From: Macrostomum hystrix
Taxonomy: Eukaryota > Platyhelminthes > Macrostomidae
Reading direction: 5' to 3'
Assembly (NCBI GenBank): GCA_950097015.1
Contig: CATNEN010000038.1
Span: forward strand, 17,556,001 to 17,620,000
DNA: 64,000 bases
This document shows, in pieces, positions 32,101 to 47,100 of the stretch (position 1 is the stretch's first letter; the number at the start of each line of letters is the position of its first letter). The notes under the pieces are model-generated. The model had not been told where the DNA came from, searched no databases, and was given only the letters and a program-made list of their open reading frames with translations. The translations under genes were made by a program, and so were the position numbers.

Positions 32101-35100
32101 CGATAAGTTCAGTGGAATGGACCAAAATAAATTCATGAGAAAGCTAAATAAATTTTCCAAACTTAAGCTGAAGCCTGTGATCTGTGTCGAAAGGAAGTTT
32201 AGAAAAAAACAAGGTCATTCCATAAAAAACTCGGAAATGTATCATTTAGAAAACTAAAAAAAACGAAGTTCTTACTCGTAAAAAGTAAAGTCAATTTTAG
32301 CTCTCTTTCGACCAAAGCATGAGGATTGAATAAGCGTTGACTAATGCCACTCCATCCACCAACATTTATCGTACAGTCTGGTCGAGCACCAAGCCGACGT
32401 GACTGGTCGCAAGACCAACTGCCACCGCCCGAGAATGCTGCCCTGCGATGTTCCAGTGTTCAATAGTACTCGCCACCAGGTGGACCTGTGCTTCATCACG
32501 GAAAAGAATGGCCCCACTAGCAGTGAAACGTGCTCAAATCGATGGAGAAAGAATCATGAAGTTAGTGACAGCATTGGCAGCGCTGTTAGAAGCAGCGGAA
32601 ATCTGCCAACTAAGAACTTCTTCTGCGACTGCAGGCACACGCGGTTCACAAGATCAACGCCTGACGACAACGAGTTTTCCTTTGTCGGCGCACCTTGCAT
32701 TCAACGTAAGCGATTTCAGCACTTGCATGCACTAGCACTTGTGACAGTTCGCAGGCTGTTCAAAAAGCTTTCCAGAGTCACAGACTCACTAAGCGTAAAA
32801 TAATATATAATTGCTAGGACTCTTCAAAGTACTCCCCAGCAACTTCGATCGTACTTCCTCAATCGAAGGAGGCGAATCAAACGGAACTTATTTGAGTAGG
32901 AGCTTGATCTGCCCTGACTTTTCGTCATCAGACACTCTACACTCCCATTATGCCTTGGGGTTCGGCCCTTAAGGGTGTAAATTGCACGAAAAGCAACAAG
33001 ACTTCTCTCCGTGGCTGCGCCTAAAATATAAAATGTGGCGGCCTCGCCTCGGATTGAAGCTCAGGGACCTTGTTGCAAGAGACCGATCACCCCCCCTGAC
33101 TGTCAGGCGAGCGCTGACCATCGAAATAAGTCAGGGCTCATGTGTCTAGGATCTGTCAGTACCAACAGCCTCCTATAGCAATAGCAATCATTAATGATCA
33201 TTTTTAATTGACGACTACCTGAAAGCTGAGTTGACCAGTCTGAGTTAGCCGTATAACAAATTTGAAGGTTTTTACGCCTCCAATGTTTCAGCGGCGCCTC
33301 TGATGACCCTGGACGGTAGCGAGAGATACTTTGTAGCTCGATTCCGCAAAGCCGGCTCGCACCTGGAGACGCACCACGACGACATTTCGATTCGCTTCAA
33401 GACCTCAGAAAGAAACGGCTGCCTATTCAAGGCCTTCCGCATGGAGCCGAATATATTCCTGGAGGCCTACCTGGAGGACGGCAGCCCAGTAATTGCTACT
33501 AATATGCACCGGCGCGATGATCCTAGAATTGAGTCCAGCGAAACTCAGGTACGCTTTTTAACCTTTTTCAATAACAATTTTTAATCTGGTTGAACATGCC
33601 AATCGACTATACGCGTTATGCTACATGAGCAGTAGAAAGACCACATTGGTATTTCAAGTACCCACATTTCCATTTCTTTACCTGCCAAACCATTCAACCA
33701 GTCGCCAATGAAAATCTAGAACATGAGCTACATTTTCGCTCTATCCGATGAAGCAACTTCCAGATTCACAAAACACCGACATCGTCGAGATATTCCATGA
33801 TTCTCGTGGGGGTGTCTGGTGGCAAAATGCCACCAGTATAGGCATAATTTTTCTGCTCACAAAATTTCATCTCGACGATGCTGAAGTTGGACAGCTTTCA
33901 AAGTTAGTTCATCGTAAATGGCAGAAAATGTTGAAGCACATGGTGGACTTTCACAATAATCAGTCATTCGGTTTGAGAGCAATCGTGAAGTAGGCAGTGG
34001 CTAATATAATTTTAAATATTTGAAATAGCCCATGGTCTTTGTATTCGAGGAAAATATCGGAGCAGTCTTTCCAAATGGGGTGGCTAAGTAGCTTGCTCTT
34101 CCTTCTGTTAACTTGCACCCTTATACAATGGGCGTCTGTCTGACAGCTTATCTCACAACAATTTCTGGAGGCAATTGGATTGACATCTCTGCATTGATGA
34201 AGCATGCCTGAATTGATTGATTGTCGAATGGCTGCAGATTATGTTTTATTTGCTTGATTTGCCTAATTAATCTTCAGAAAAAGATTGTGCACAATAATAC
34301 TTCATTGCTGCATGTTAATTAATTCACTGTCTTTGCTGCTGGCTTAACCTGTCATTCTGTATACTAAAGTATTCTATAGCAATAGCAAGTTGTTAATATA
34401 AAAGATTACCAACAAAGACTTGTTAAAATATACGAGTAAAATGTGTACTGCACTACTAGTTTCCTTGCTTGGTACCAATAGGCACCACAAAAGTCAGTTT
34501 AACAATGCCATTTTTACAACGCCCCTGACTTTCAGTGCACCACTCAAAGAGGAGTGTATATTGACTGTCAGGTAAAGTTTGCATTTGTAAAGCAGCGTCT
34601 ATCGACTCTATTTGACACTATTGTAGTTTGCTTATCAGATGAAGTTCATGAAAGCGCCAGCAAGATACAGGTTATACAGCAGAACGTTTGTCACCCCAAG
34701 GAAGTAACTATCTGGCCCTAGTTAAACACTCCTGTCTAACAGGTGGTGGTACCTACGTTGTTTTTTCTCGAGCGCTCAAGTATAGTTGCGAGGACACTTT
34801 GCACTCTCCAGTTCTAATGACGCAGCGTTGCATTTTTAGTACTCTCGTAAAAGAACTTATCGTAGCGAAAAAAATCGTTTTGCTTGCCTGAAATGCTTAT
34901 TTTAATAAGAAGTATACATATTTTTGTGCATTTATTACAGCAACATATTACGAAGTACTTAAATTTCACCTCTAGTAGTAAAAAATAGTCACTATACAAT
35001 AGTCAATGCTGTGGTTTCTGCCATCTCACCTCACTTGTCACCTCGGTAGAAGATAGAAGTCCCATATTTAACTAGCTGAAAATAAGATACGCTAGTAAAA

Positions 35101-38100
35101 TAATAGTAAAATCGTACCATTCACTTAATCGGAAGCGACCATTCATATATCAACCTTGCATTGCAAATGCATGCTAATTTCTGAGAAATTTCCTAAATGT
35201 ATTTCACTGCCTTTGTAATCAAATGATAAGGTGGCCATTTTATATAGCCGCATTATTAAGCAAATACCTTGTAGGATGCCTGTTTCACCAGCATTAGCAC
35301 TAGCACTAGTACACGCTTGAAATACACGGTTCAATATTAGAAATTAGTGTTCCTTTTCAATACTATCGGCCAAGTACGCATTAAAATAAAATGAGATGTC
35401 ACTTTTTTGCTCACACACTTCAGGTCCTCAGGACTACCCGCGCCGGTCCGAGGGTCGGCTACAACGATGACAGATGGCACACTCTTATCATTAAGCGGAG
35501 GGCTAATTACTTGGCTTTCTATGTTGACGACGACAGGCCTGGCATGGAGTTTCAGAAGGGTTCGTCGATCGCGCTTATTAATATGAGCTTGAAAATAAGA
35601 CAAAACGGTCGCAGAATTTCATTTTTATTTTAAAAATTAAATGGGGTTGGTAAATACATATTTTTCGTTTCAAAGATTTTATGTAAGCAACGGAGGTAGT
35701 TAGAACCGGCTAACAAGGGTCACAAAGGAAGCAACCGAGGTAGTTAGAACAGGCTAACAAGGGTCACAAAGGAAACAACGGAGGTAGTTAGAACAGGCTA
35801 ACAAGGGTCACAAAGGAAGCAACCGAGGTAGTTAGAACAGGCTAACAAGGGTCACAAAGGAAACAACGGAGGTAGTTAGAAAAGGCTAACAAGGGTCACA
35901 AAGGAAGCAACCGAGGTAGTTAGAACAGGCTAACAAGGGTCACAAACGAAGCAACGGAGGTAGTTAGGACAGTCTAACAAGGGTCACAAACAAAGCAACG
36001 GAGGTAGTTAGAACAGGCTAACAAGGGTCACAAACGAAGCAACGGAGGTAGTTAGAACAGGCTAACAAGGGTCACAAACAAAGCAACGGAGGTAGTTAGA
36101 ACAGGCTAACAAGGGTCACAAAGGAAGCAACGGAGGAAGTTAGAACAGGCTAACAAGGGTCACAAACGAAGCAACGGAGGTAGTTAGAAAAGGCTAACAA
36201 GGGTCACAAAGGAAGCAACCGAGGTAGTTAGAACAGGCTAACAAGGGTCACAAAGGAAACAACGGAGGTAGTTAGAAAAGGCTAACAAGGGTCACAAAGG
36301 AAGCAACCGAGGTAGTTAGGACAGTCTAACAAGGGTCACAAACAAAGCAACGGAGGTAGTTAGAACAGGCTAACAAGGGTCACAAAGGAAGCAACGGAGG
36401 TAGTTAGAACAGGCTAACAAGGGTCACAAAGGAAGCAACGGAGGTAGTTAGAACAGTCTAAGAAGGGTCACAAACGAAGCAACGGAGGTAGTTAGAACAG
36501 GCAAACAAGGGTCACAAAGGAAGCAACGGAGGTAGTTAGAACAGGCTAACAAGGGTCACAAAGGAAGCAACGGAGGTAGTTAGAACAGTCTAAGAAGGGT
36601 CACAAAGGAAGCAACGGAGGTAGTTAGAACAGGCTAACAAGGGTCACAAACGAAGCAACGGAGGTAGTTAGAACAGGCTTACAAGGGTCACAAAGGAAGC
36701 AACGGAGGTAGTTAGGACAGTCTAACAAGGGTCACAAAGGAAGCAACGGATGTAGTTAGAACAGTCTAACAAGGGTCACAAACGAAGCAACGGAGGTAGT
36801 TAGAACAGGCTAACAAGGGTCACAAACGAAGCAACGGAGGTAGTTAGAGCAGGCTTACAAGGGTTATAAAGGAAGCAACGGAGGTAGTTAGAGCAGGCTA
36901 ACAAGGGTCACAAACGAAGCAACGGAGGTAGTCAGAACAGGCTAACAAGGGTCACAAAGGAAGCAACCGAGGTAGTTAGAACAGGCTAACAAGGGTCACA
37001 AAGGAAGCAACCGAGGTAGTTAGAACAGGCTAACAAGGGTCACAAACGAAGCAACGGAGGTAGTTAGAACAGGCTAACAAGGGTCACAAAGGAAGCAACG
37101 GAGGTAGTTAGGACAGTCTAACAAGGGTCACAAACGAAGCAACGGAGGTAGTTAGAACAGGCTAACAAGGGTCACAAAGGAAGCAACGGATGTAGTTAGA
37201 ACAGGCTAACAAGGGTCACAAAGGAAGCAACGGATGTAGTTAGAACAGGCTAACAAGGGTCACAAAGGAAGCAACGGATGTAGTTAGAACAGTCTAACAA
37301 GGGTCACAAAGGAAGCAACGGAGGTAGTTAGGACAGTCTAACAAGGGTCACAAACGAAGCAACGGAGGTAGTTAGAACAGGCTAACAAGGGTCACAAACG
37401 AAGCAACGGAGGTAGTCAGAACAGGCTAACAAGGGTCACAAACGAAGCAACGGAGGTAGTTAGAACAGGCTAACAAGGGTCACAAAGGAAGCAACGGAGG
37501 TAGTTAGAACAGGCTAACAAGGGTCACAAACGAAGCAACGGAGGTAGTTAGAACAGGCAAACAAGGGTCACAAAGGAAGCAACGGAGGTAGTTAGGACAG
37601 TCTAACAAGGGTCACAAACGAAGCAACGGAGGTAGTTAGAACAGGCTAACAAGGGTCACAAAGGAAGCAACGGAGGTAGTTAGAACAGGCTAACAAGGGT
37701 CACAAAGGAAGCAACGGAGGTAGTTAGAACAGGCTAACAATGGTCACAAAGGAAGCAACCGAGGTAGTTAGAACAGGCTAACAAGGGTCACAAAGGAAGC
37801 AACGGAGGTAGTTAGAACAGGCTAACAAGGGTCACAAAGGAAGCAACCGAGGTAGTTAGAACAGGCTAACAAGGGTCACAAAGGAAGCAACGGAGGTAGT
37901 TAGAACAGGCTAACAAGGGTCACAAAGGAAGCAACCGAGGTAGTTAGAACAGGCTAACAAGGGTCACAAAGGAAGCAACGGAGGTAGTTAGAACAGGCTA
38001 ACAAGGGTCACAAACGAAGCAACGGATGTAGTTAGAACAGGCTAACAAGGGTCACAAAGGAAGCAACGGAGGTAGTTAGAACAGGCTAACAATGGTCACA

Positions 38101-41100
38101 AAGGAAGCAACCGAGGTAGTTAGAACAGGCTAACAAGGGTCACAAAGGAAGCAACCGAGGTAGTTAGAACAGGCTAACAAGGGTCACAAAGGAAGCAACG
38201 GAGGTAGTTAGAACAGGCTAACAAGGGTCACAAAGGAAGCAACGGAGGTAGTTAGAACAGGCTAACAAGGGTCATAAAGGAAGCAACGGAGGTAGTTAGA
38301 ACAGGCTAACAAGGGTCACAAAGGAAGCAACGGAGGTAGTTAGAACAGGCTTACAAGGGTCACAAACGAAGCAACGGATGTAGTTAGAACAGGCTAACAA
38401 GGGTCACAAAGGAAGCAACGGAGGTAGTTAGAACAGGCTAACAAGGGTCACAAACGAAGCAACGGAGGTAGTTAGAACAGGCTAACAAGGGTCACAAACG
38501 AAGCAACGGAGGTAGTTAGAACAGGCTAACAAGGGTCACAAAGGAAGCAACGGAGGTAGTTAGAACAGGCTAACAAGGGTCACAAACGAAGCAACGGAGG
38601 TAGTTAGAACAGGCTTACAAGGGTCACAAACGAAGCAACGGATGTAGTTAGAACAGGCTAACAAGGGTCACAAAGGAAGCAACGGAGGTAGTTAGAACAG
38701 GCTAACAAGGGTCACAAAGGAAGCAACGGAGGTAGTTAGAACAGGCTAACAAGGGTCACAAAGGAAGCAACGGAGGTAGTTAGAACAGGCTAACAAGGGT
38801 CACAAAGGAAGCAACCGAGGTAGTTAGAACAGGCTAACAAGGGTCACAAAGGAAGCAACGGAGGTAGTTAGGACAGTCTAACAAGGGTCACAAACGAAGC
38901 AACGGAGGTAGTTAGAACAGGCTAACAAGGGTCACAAAGGAAGCAACGGAGGTAGTTAGAACAGGCTAACAAGGGTCACAAAGGAAGCAACGGAGGTAGT
39001 TAGAACAGTCTAACAAGGGTCACAAACGAAGCAACGGAGGTAGTTAGAACAGGCTAACAAGGGTCACAAACGAAGCAACGGAGGTAGTTAGAACAGGCTA
39101 ACAAGGGTCACAAACGAAGCAACGGAGGTAGTTAGAACAGGCTAAGAAGGGTCACAAAGGAAGCAACGGAGGTAGTTAGAACAGGCTAACAAGGGTCACA
39201 AAGGAAGCAACCGAGGTAGTTAGAACAGGCTAACAAGGGTCACAAAGGAAGCAACCGAGGTAGTTAGAACAGGCTAACAAGGGTCACAAAGGAAGCAACG
39301 GAGGTAGTTAGAGCAGGCTAACAAGGGTCACAAACGAAGCAACGGAGGTAGTTAGAGCAGGCTTACAAGGGTTATAAAGGAAGCAACGGAGGTAGTTAGA
39401 ACAGGCTAACAAGGGTCACAAACGAAGCAACGGAGGTAGTCAGAACAGGCTAACAAGGGTCACAAAGGAAGCAACCGAGGTAGTTAGAACAGGCTAACAA
39501 GGGTCACAAAGGAAGCAACGGAGGTAGTTAGAACAGGCTAACAAGGGTCACAAAGGAAGCAACGGAGGTAGTTAGGACAGTCTAACAAGGGTCACAAAGG
39601 AAGCAACCGAGGTAGTTAGAAAAGGCTAACAAGGGTCACAAAGGAAGCAACCGAGGTAGTTAGAACAGTCTAACAAGGGTCACAAACGAAGCAACGGAGG
39701 TAGTTAGAACAGGCTTACAAGGGTCACAAAGGAAGCAACGGAGGTAGTTAGAACAGTCTAATAAGGGTCACGAAGGAAGCAACGGAGGTAGTTAGAGCAG
39801 GCTTACAAGGGTCACAAAGGAACAGTCACATGAGCTCTGTAAATGTCAACTGACTCACCAATGCGGCAATGTGGCAGTGCGGCGAATAAACGCTACGCAT
39901 TTCCTGCAATTTCAGTTCTGCTGGAAGTGGACACGAGAAGAGGCTTTGTCTGGCAAATTGACAGCATTGACATCGGCGGCTGCAATTTGGCCACAATGAC
40001 CGGACCGTTTGACAGCTTCTACGGCTTCAAGGGCGAATTGCAGAACTTCCATTGGCTAACACCGCGGAACCTCTACGATCTGTTCCGTGCGTCCAAGCGG
40101 TTCCAGCTAGAAGTGAAAATTCCCGATCACATGACCACGCCAACACCGGCGCCAACGAGACCCAGCCCACCTGAAAAGCCAGAGAGTGAGTACACGTTGA
40201 CCTTCTTGCATCAGCATCAGTTCAGCCGCCTATCGAGCGGGGCAGTCATGCTGCGCAACATCGACGAAAAGGGCTTCACCATGGAGCTGTCATTCAGAAC
40301 AAAGGACAACAGCGCTGTGCTAGTCTTCATCAACATACTGCAGGAAACTGAGAAATACTTTGGCCTTGAGCTTTACGAAGGCCGCCTTCGGTATAGCTTC
40401 AACTTGAAGGAGCGCTACTCAGAAAACGTACCTCACATGGGCCAACTGAATGACGACCGTTGGCATCGGGTGTGGCTGCATATTTTTACACCGAATCGTT
40501 ATGGGCGGAATCAGAACCGGATGTACTTTGTTGTTGACGACGTAAACATCGAAGGCCCATCAGTTTCGAGCATGTTCACCTATCAGGGCGAGGTTTACCT
40601 GGGAGGCGTCGCTGATAGCATCGCAAGAAATCTCGGACGCTACGGATTCCGATCGTTCTCCAAGCCACAGTTCTCCGGTTGCATGGCGTCTGTGGTATTT
40701 TACCAGACCTCGGGCCACATTGCTCCACTCAACGGGGCCTACAACCTCGAGTTTGAGCCCAGCGGAAGTGTCATTCGGGGCTCCGTCTGCCAGCTGATGC
40801 GCTGCGCTGACCAGGTCGACTTCTGCTCCAACGGCGGCACCTGCCGCGAGTCAGCCGACGGTCGCCTCGAATGCGTCTGCCCCGCTGGCATCGGTGGCGA
40901 GCGCTGCGAGCAACGCCCGGAGTGCCCATCGAACTACTGCAACGGCAGGGGCGCCTGCGACTGTCAGGGCCGCTATCCCTGCACCCCGCGCTGTGTCTGC
41001 GAAGCCGATTGGTCTGGCGACCGCTGCCAGTACCGGGTCACCTGTCCGGACAGCTCTCGCTGCCGCAACGGTGGCACTTGTACTTGCGACGGCAGCGGAC

Positions 41101-44100
41101 CCAGCCTCACCTGCAGCCCACGGTGCAGATGTCTGCCCGGCTTCACTGGCATCTTCTGCGAAACAGAGCTCCGCTGCGACCCCAGCCTGTGCCAGAACGG
41201 AGGCATCTGCTACTGCGACCCAGTCGAGCTCGCAAGAGGCCGATGCGTCACCCGGTGCAGGTGCCGCACTTTTTACAGTGGCGACTACTGTGAGAACTTT
41301 AACTGCAACGTCTACTTGAACCAGTGCAACGGTCGGGGCACATGTAATTGCCGCAGCGAAGTCGACTGTCGTTGCAACTGTCGCAACGGCTACACGGGTT
41401 TGCAATGCGAGCAGCAGCCGGAGCAGTGCGATGGAATAATCTGCGGCAACTTTGGCTTCTGCAGAGTAATCAACGGTCAACGTTCGTGCGACTGCAGCCG
41501 CAGCGGCTACTTGGCCGACGGCATGAAGTGCTCTCGCCCGGCTGAAGGCTTCCTAATTAGTGGAGAAGTGCGCGACCTGACATCTGGAACCGTGTCAAAG
41601 CCGACACCCGGCGGCTACTATGTACTGCAGCTACCGTCTCCTCGGTTGACAGATGCTGACAATGTGACCATTGGCTTTCAGACGTACAACAAGGCAAATA
41701 CCAGCACGCTCCTGACTTTCAACGGTACAAACGCTCAGTTCTGGAACTTGGAGCTGGATGATGGCGAGTTGAAGCTGAACCACAACTCGGTTCGCTATTC
41801 CATTCGCCTGCCAAACAGTGTCAACTTGGCCGATGGTACACTACATACCATTTACCTGGAGCGCGAGGGAAATAGCTATAGAGTGTTCGTAAACGGCACC
41901 TATTTGACGAGGTTTTCGACTTGTAAGCATTAAATCTTTCTTTATTTACCTGACTCAAGTATTTAAATTTAATCAACTAAAACTTTGAATTTGCTCTGGA
42001 TTTACAGCCGGTCAAGGATTTCCCTACCATCAGATCATCTTTGGTGCTGATCCCCGCGGTGGCAATATCTTCTACGGCACCGTTGGCAGTAAGTAATTGG
42101 GGCACTGATTATCAGAATGAAATCAGACGGCCGGCCCAGTTTTCCCCTGGGCTTCAATAATAGTGATATTTTTTTAGGAGGGCTGATAAGCAATGGCACA
42201 CAATTTAGAACTTAGTGACAGCGGACCTGTATCCAGCGTGGAGGCAATTCTGCCTATTTCGCTGACTCCTGAGCACACACGCACATAGATACACGCTCAC
42301 ACATATCTGTACATCTGCCCTGACTTGGCCCTAAAGGGCGTAAATTGCATGACAAGCTTCCAAGCCCGCAAATAAATGCGGCCTCGCCACGGAATCGAAC
42401 TAAGGGACCTTTGTGCTAAAGGCAAATGCGTTAACCACTCTGCCACTCACCCCCCCAAAGAACTATAACTATGTTGGTAATTCAAATAAAAAGTTTAAAA
42501 CAAATCTTTCAGATTTAAAGTGGAATGGGGCAGTCTACGACCGGTCTCAGTTGCCCGATAGTGGCCGGCGACCCACCTACGATCACGTGACACCGCTGCC
42601 TCTGCCCGCCAACCTGGTGAGGCCGCCGACGTGCCGTGACTCACCCGGATACTGCGCGAACGGAGGTATCTGCAGAGAACACGGCATCTGGCTTGCTTGC
42701 GACTGCGTGCCGCCCTACTATGGGACCAAGTGTACAAACTGTAAGTTAGAGCATTCACGACTATTAACATGGGATTTTGCAATTGCAAAAGTTACCATTG
42801 AAACTCGTCACTTTCAGCGCCGTGGGGCATACACATTCGCGCCGAGAACAACAAAGACTCCTGCGCAATAATGCGGGTCTCCTCCGTGCCAACCGGGAGC
42901 GACGGCTCATCGCGCACCGAGAGCTTCCGCTTCGGCTTTCAGACCTTCCAATCAACTGCCGTGCTAGTCACGGTGTACAATCGGAAGGACCAGTTCTGGC
43001 AGCTTTTCCTGAGAGACGGTCGGGTGCATCTGCGCGACTCGTTCAGTCGCGACTCGCGGCTTGTGTTCTACTCAAAGGTGAACGACGGCGCGGCGCACAC
43101 CATCGTTGGAAGTCGTGACGATCAGAGCCTTAGCTTCTTCCTGGATGGCGAAGGTGGCCTGGTGGATCGGTACTCGCTGAACCAAAGCCTTTTCGTATCG
43201 GGTGGCCAATTTGAGCACGGCAAGCTGGAGTTCGGCGCCGGAAATTACAGCGACGGACCGGGACGTCCGGAGTACACGCTGTGTTTTCTGGGCGCAATCG
43301 GGGGTGAGTCGGTGCTGCTCAGTCATTCGCAGAAGAAGATCTGAGCGGAAAAACTCATCGAACTTGATGCAGTAAAGTTCGGTCACATACCACCAAGGTC
43401 TTCTGTACTGACAGTAGTGTGTTTAGCAAATCTTTGCATTTCAAAACAGTTAAATTAGCTAGTAAAACTACTGATTAGCAATCTACTAGCAAGTTTTGCC
43501 CACCCCCTCATCGCGGAGCACAAACAATTACTTTTAATTCCTCTTTGCTTTTAAGTTTGCTGTGTATTCTACTTTAGCAACCAGCCTGTAGTTTTATGCC
43601 TCAATTAGATCAATCCCCGATCATTGCTGGAAAACTAACCATTAAGGATCCCTCATAAGTTGGCCGATTTCACCAAAGCTGGTAAACTATGACCCAGATT
43701 TCTCAACCGGGCCCTTTTAACTAATTTTCTACCGACGCGAACCTCAAAGGCATCGAGTGGAACGGACTCCGGCCCATAGACGATGGCAATTTCTGTCCGA
43801 ATTGGTGCGGAACCTGGCCCAGCACAGTGAGGCCGATTCCGTTTCCAACGACGCTCCCTATTTACGACTTCGTGAATCCTGATCTCGGCGGCGGGGGCTT
43901 GCTCCTACCCAACGGCGGTTACGCGGACGTGGGCACTGGACCCGCAGAGATTGAAACAGATCTTTTCTATCCGGGTAGCAACGGTGAAATTACCGCTGTC
44001 GGCGCAGGCGCTGTAGTAATGAGTGGCACCGGCGGTGGCGCTGGCGGTGGCGCCGGGGTTGTGCCAGGACTGGCAGCGGCCGGGTTCGGTGTCGGCGCAG

Positions 44101-47100
44101 TCGGCGGCCTTGTCAACGCCTGGATCGCAGGCCTCCTACTCGCCCTGCTGCTGCTGTTGTCTTCGATTCTGTGGGCATGTTGCCACTGCAAGCCAGGTTA
44201 TTACCTGTGCTGCGCCAAGGGATCTGGTTGGGCTTCGGTGAGCAGAAGTAGAACCTGAAATTTGTACTGATGCATAGACCATAATATTTATCTTTGGCGA
44301 GAGATAATGCAGTACATATGACTGAAGACTTTGCTGGTACATAATTGATCAAATATCCTTGCAGTTTGCCCAGTTCTCTGCTGTGAAGAACCAGTTTGGT
44401 TCGGCCATTGGCGGACGCAAGAAGAGAAGCGCCAACGGAGGAGGAGCCACCGCGACAGATGGGGCTCTCAATGTAAGATAGCGATTTGTGGGAGCTAAAA
44501 GCACTTCCATGATCCATATGAACCATGTGTTTAGCAAGTTGATATTTGCCCAAGGTGGGCCATGGTATATCATTTGGTGACACTAGACCCCCAGCCAGCG
44601 AGGAGGCAATTCTGCCCACTTCGCTGACTCCTAAGCACACACGCACACAGAGATGTGTACATCAGCCCTGACTTTCTTATTGTCAGGCAGTGTACACTCT
44701 CACTGTGCCTCGGAGGTTGGCCCTCAAGGGCGTAAATTGCACGACAAGCCCCAAGCCTTCTCTCCGCGGCTGGACCCCATGATTTGTATCCTCGAGAAAT
44801 CTTGGTCTATTTTTGGGTTGCAATGGTTAAAATCTTCAGAGCCGAAGGCATGAGAATAACCTTGGGAATCACCCTGTCGTTCCCATTTGCTACTCACTGA
44901 ATTATGAGCGGAATTATCACTAGCAACCTCGTAGCCATTGTTTCTGTTTGTCGTTAAAGTGGGTATAGCTCGTAGCTGTGTGATTAGAGCAACGAACTTA
45001 CGACTTCAAGGTCGGGGGTTCGATTCCAGACTATTATGGAACAAGTTCCTGTCCTATAGTAAAATAGTTGACCCAGTTGCTTGGGTAGCAGCATCAGTTG
45101 GGCTATTTGGTCAGTGTGGCGCCATCCTCGCAGTTTATAGACTGAACACTTGTATTCGACCTTCAGATGCGCTATGTTTCATCGTTGTTATCAACATCTG
45201 TTAAAATCTATTCTTAGCTGGACATTGCTCAGGTGGACCGGTCGACTCTGGACACACGCATGCAACTGCAAGGCACCACCGACGTCTTGTCGATCCGTTC
45301 CGGTGGTGGCGGCGGCGCCATGTGGTCTCGATATGAGCACACTGTGCGTCAGGAGGACGCCATGTCAGATGCCTACAGGCCCAGGCAGACTTACACTATT
45401 GGCCGAGACAAGGTGTTAGACCTGACCTCTAACTATCAGATTGAGACTATGGGCGCTGTGGAGACGGGCGCTAGAACCCAGGAGAATGTCTACCTGAGCG
45501 AGAATATCAAGGTGAGAATCCGGACTGAACATGACTCAAATTACAGTAAAAATGCTAGAAAAACAGAGTAAAAAAATTGTATGTATGCTTTTCTATACTT
45601 ATCATGACTCATAAACAATTTTTTTAAATCCGGTCGTAGTTAGAGACACAAGCCTGTGGTTTTGTACCGTCGAGAATTATATTCGTACTTAGATAGAAAG
45701 CCTGTGGTTTTGTACCGTCGAGAATTATATTCGTACTTAGATAGAAAGCCTGTGGTTTTGTACCGTCGAGATTTATATTCGTACTTAGATAGAAAGCCTG
45801 TGGTTTTGTACCGTCGAGAATTATATATTCGTACTTAGATAGAAAGCCTGTGGTTTTGTAGCGTCGAGAATTATATTCGTACTTAGATAGAAAGCCTGTG
45901 GTTTTGTAGCGTCGAGAATTATATTAGTACTTAGACAAAAAGCCTGTAGTTTTGTATCGTTAAGAATTTCAGTCGTATTTACTCGTAGATACAAATCTGT
46001 AGTTGTTTATGGTCTATAAGCGGAGAAGACAAGCCTGTAGTTTTTTCCTGAGTAGTTCTGTAGTATTTAGACACAAGTCTGTAGTTTTGTGTCGTCGAAA
46101 ATTCCTGTCGTTTTTCGATGAAAGACATTTAAAATTAGACGTTTTTAATCAGTAGATCGTTTGATAAAATTTCGTAAAACTCTCGCCATACCCTTCCCTG
46201 TCCCTTCCAGGTTGACTGTGCTCTAATTACGCAGAATAGCCGCTATGTTGTCACCGGTAACGCGGCTGGCTCGGCCCAGGTATGGGATTGCGTCAGCGGC
46301 GATCTCATCAAGGTGATGGACGGCCGGGACATTGGCTGCACAGAGATTCACCTGGCCTGCGAGGACTCAGTGCTGTTAGGCCTGGTGCTGGATGAAGCCA
46401 GCGGCCGGCACAGGCTGCAGATGTGGGACTTTGCACACGGCCGACAGGTTGCTATGCCGTACGACGTATTCTGCTCAACGGTGACAGTTAACAAGAGCGG
46501 CGCCCACGTGAGTATAATCAGGGCGGAATTTGTCAAGCACCTCATTCGAGTGCAGATACGAGTATAATTTAAGAACTTTAAAGTGGCAGAGCGCTTAGCG
46601 CGTTTGCCTCTCGCAACAAGGTCCCTGAGCTCGATTCCGCTGCGAGGCAACATTCATTTGTGGCGCAGCCGCGGAGAGAAGGCTTGGGGGCTTGTCGTGC
46701 AATTTACGCCCTTGAGGGCCAACCTCAAGGTACAGTGAAAGTGTACACTGCCTGACGATGAGAAAGTCAGGGCAGATGTACACACCTGTGTGAGCGTATG
46801 CCTGCGTACAGTATCTGTGTGCGTGTGTGCTCAGGAGTCAGCGAAATGGGCAGAATTGCCTCCTCGCTGGCTGCGGGTCTAGTGTCACTAAATGGTGTGC
46901 CATTGCCCTCAGCCCTTCTGCAGCTATTTTTATTAAAGTTTAACCAATCTACTGCAATTTACTTATTGCACTAGGTTTTTAGTGGACTTTTTCTATCTTT
47001 CTGCCTGTACTTTACGGCTCAAACTTTATGAGAGCTGCATTAAATTCGGTCAATAAAAACTAACGCGGCCTATAGGCTACTTTTTTCTTCATTTTTTTAG

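Noticed and set aside
40851-41480. 209-codon minus-strand frame opposite the EGF block
   Set aside because: Antisense shadow of a GC-rich, Cys-rich coding exon. It is Ala/Val-rich and without domains.
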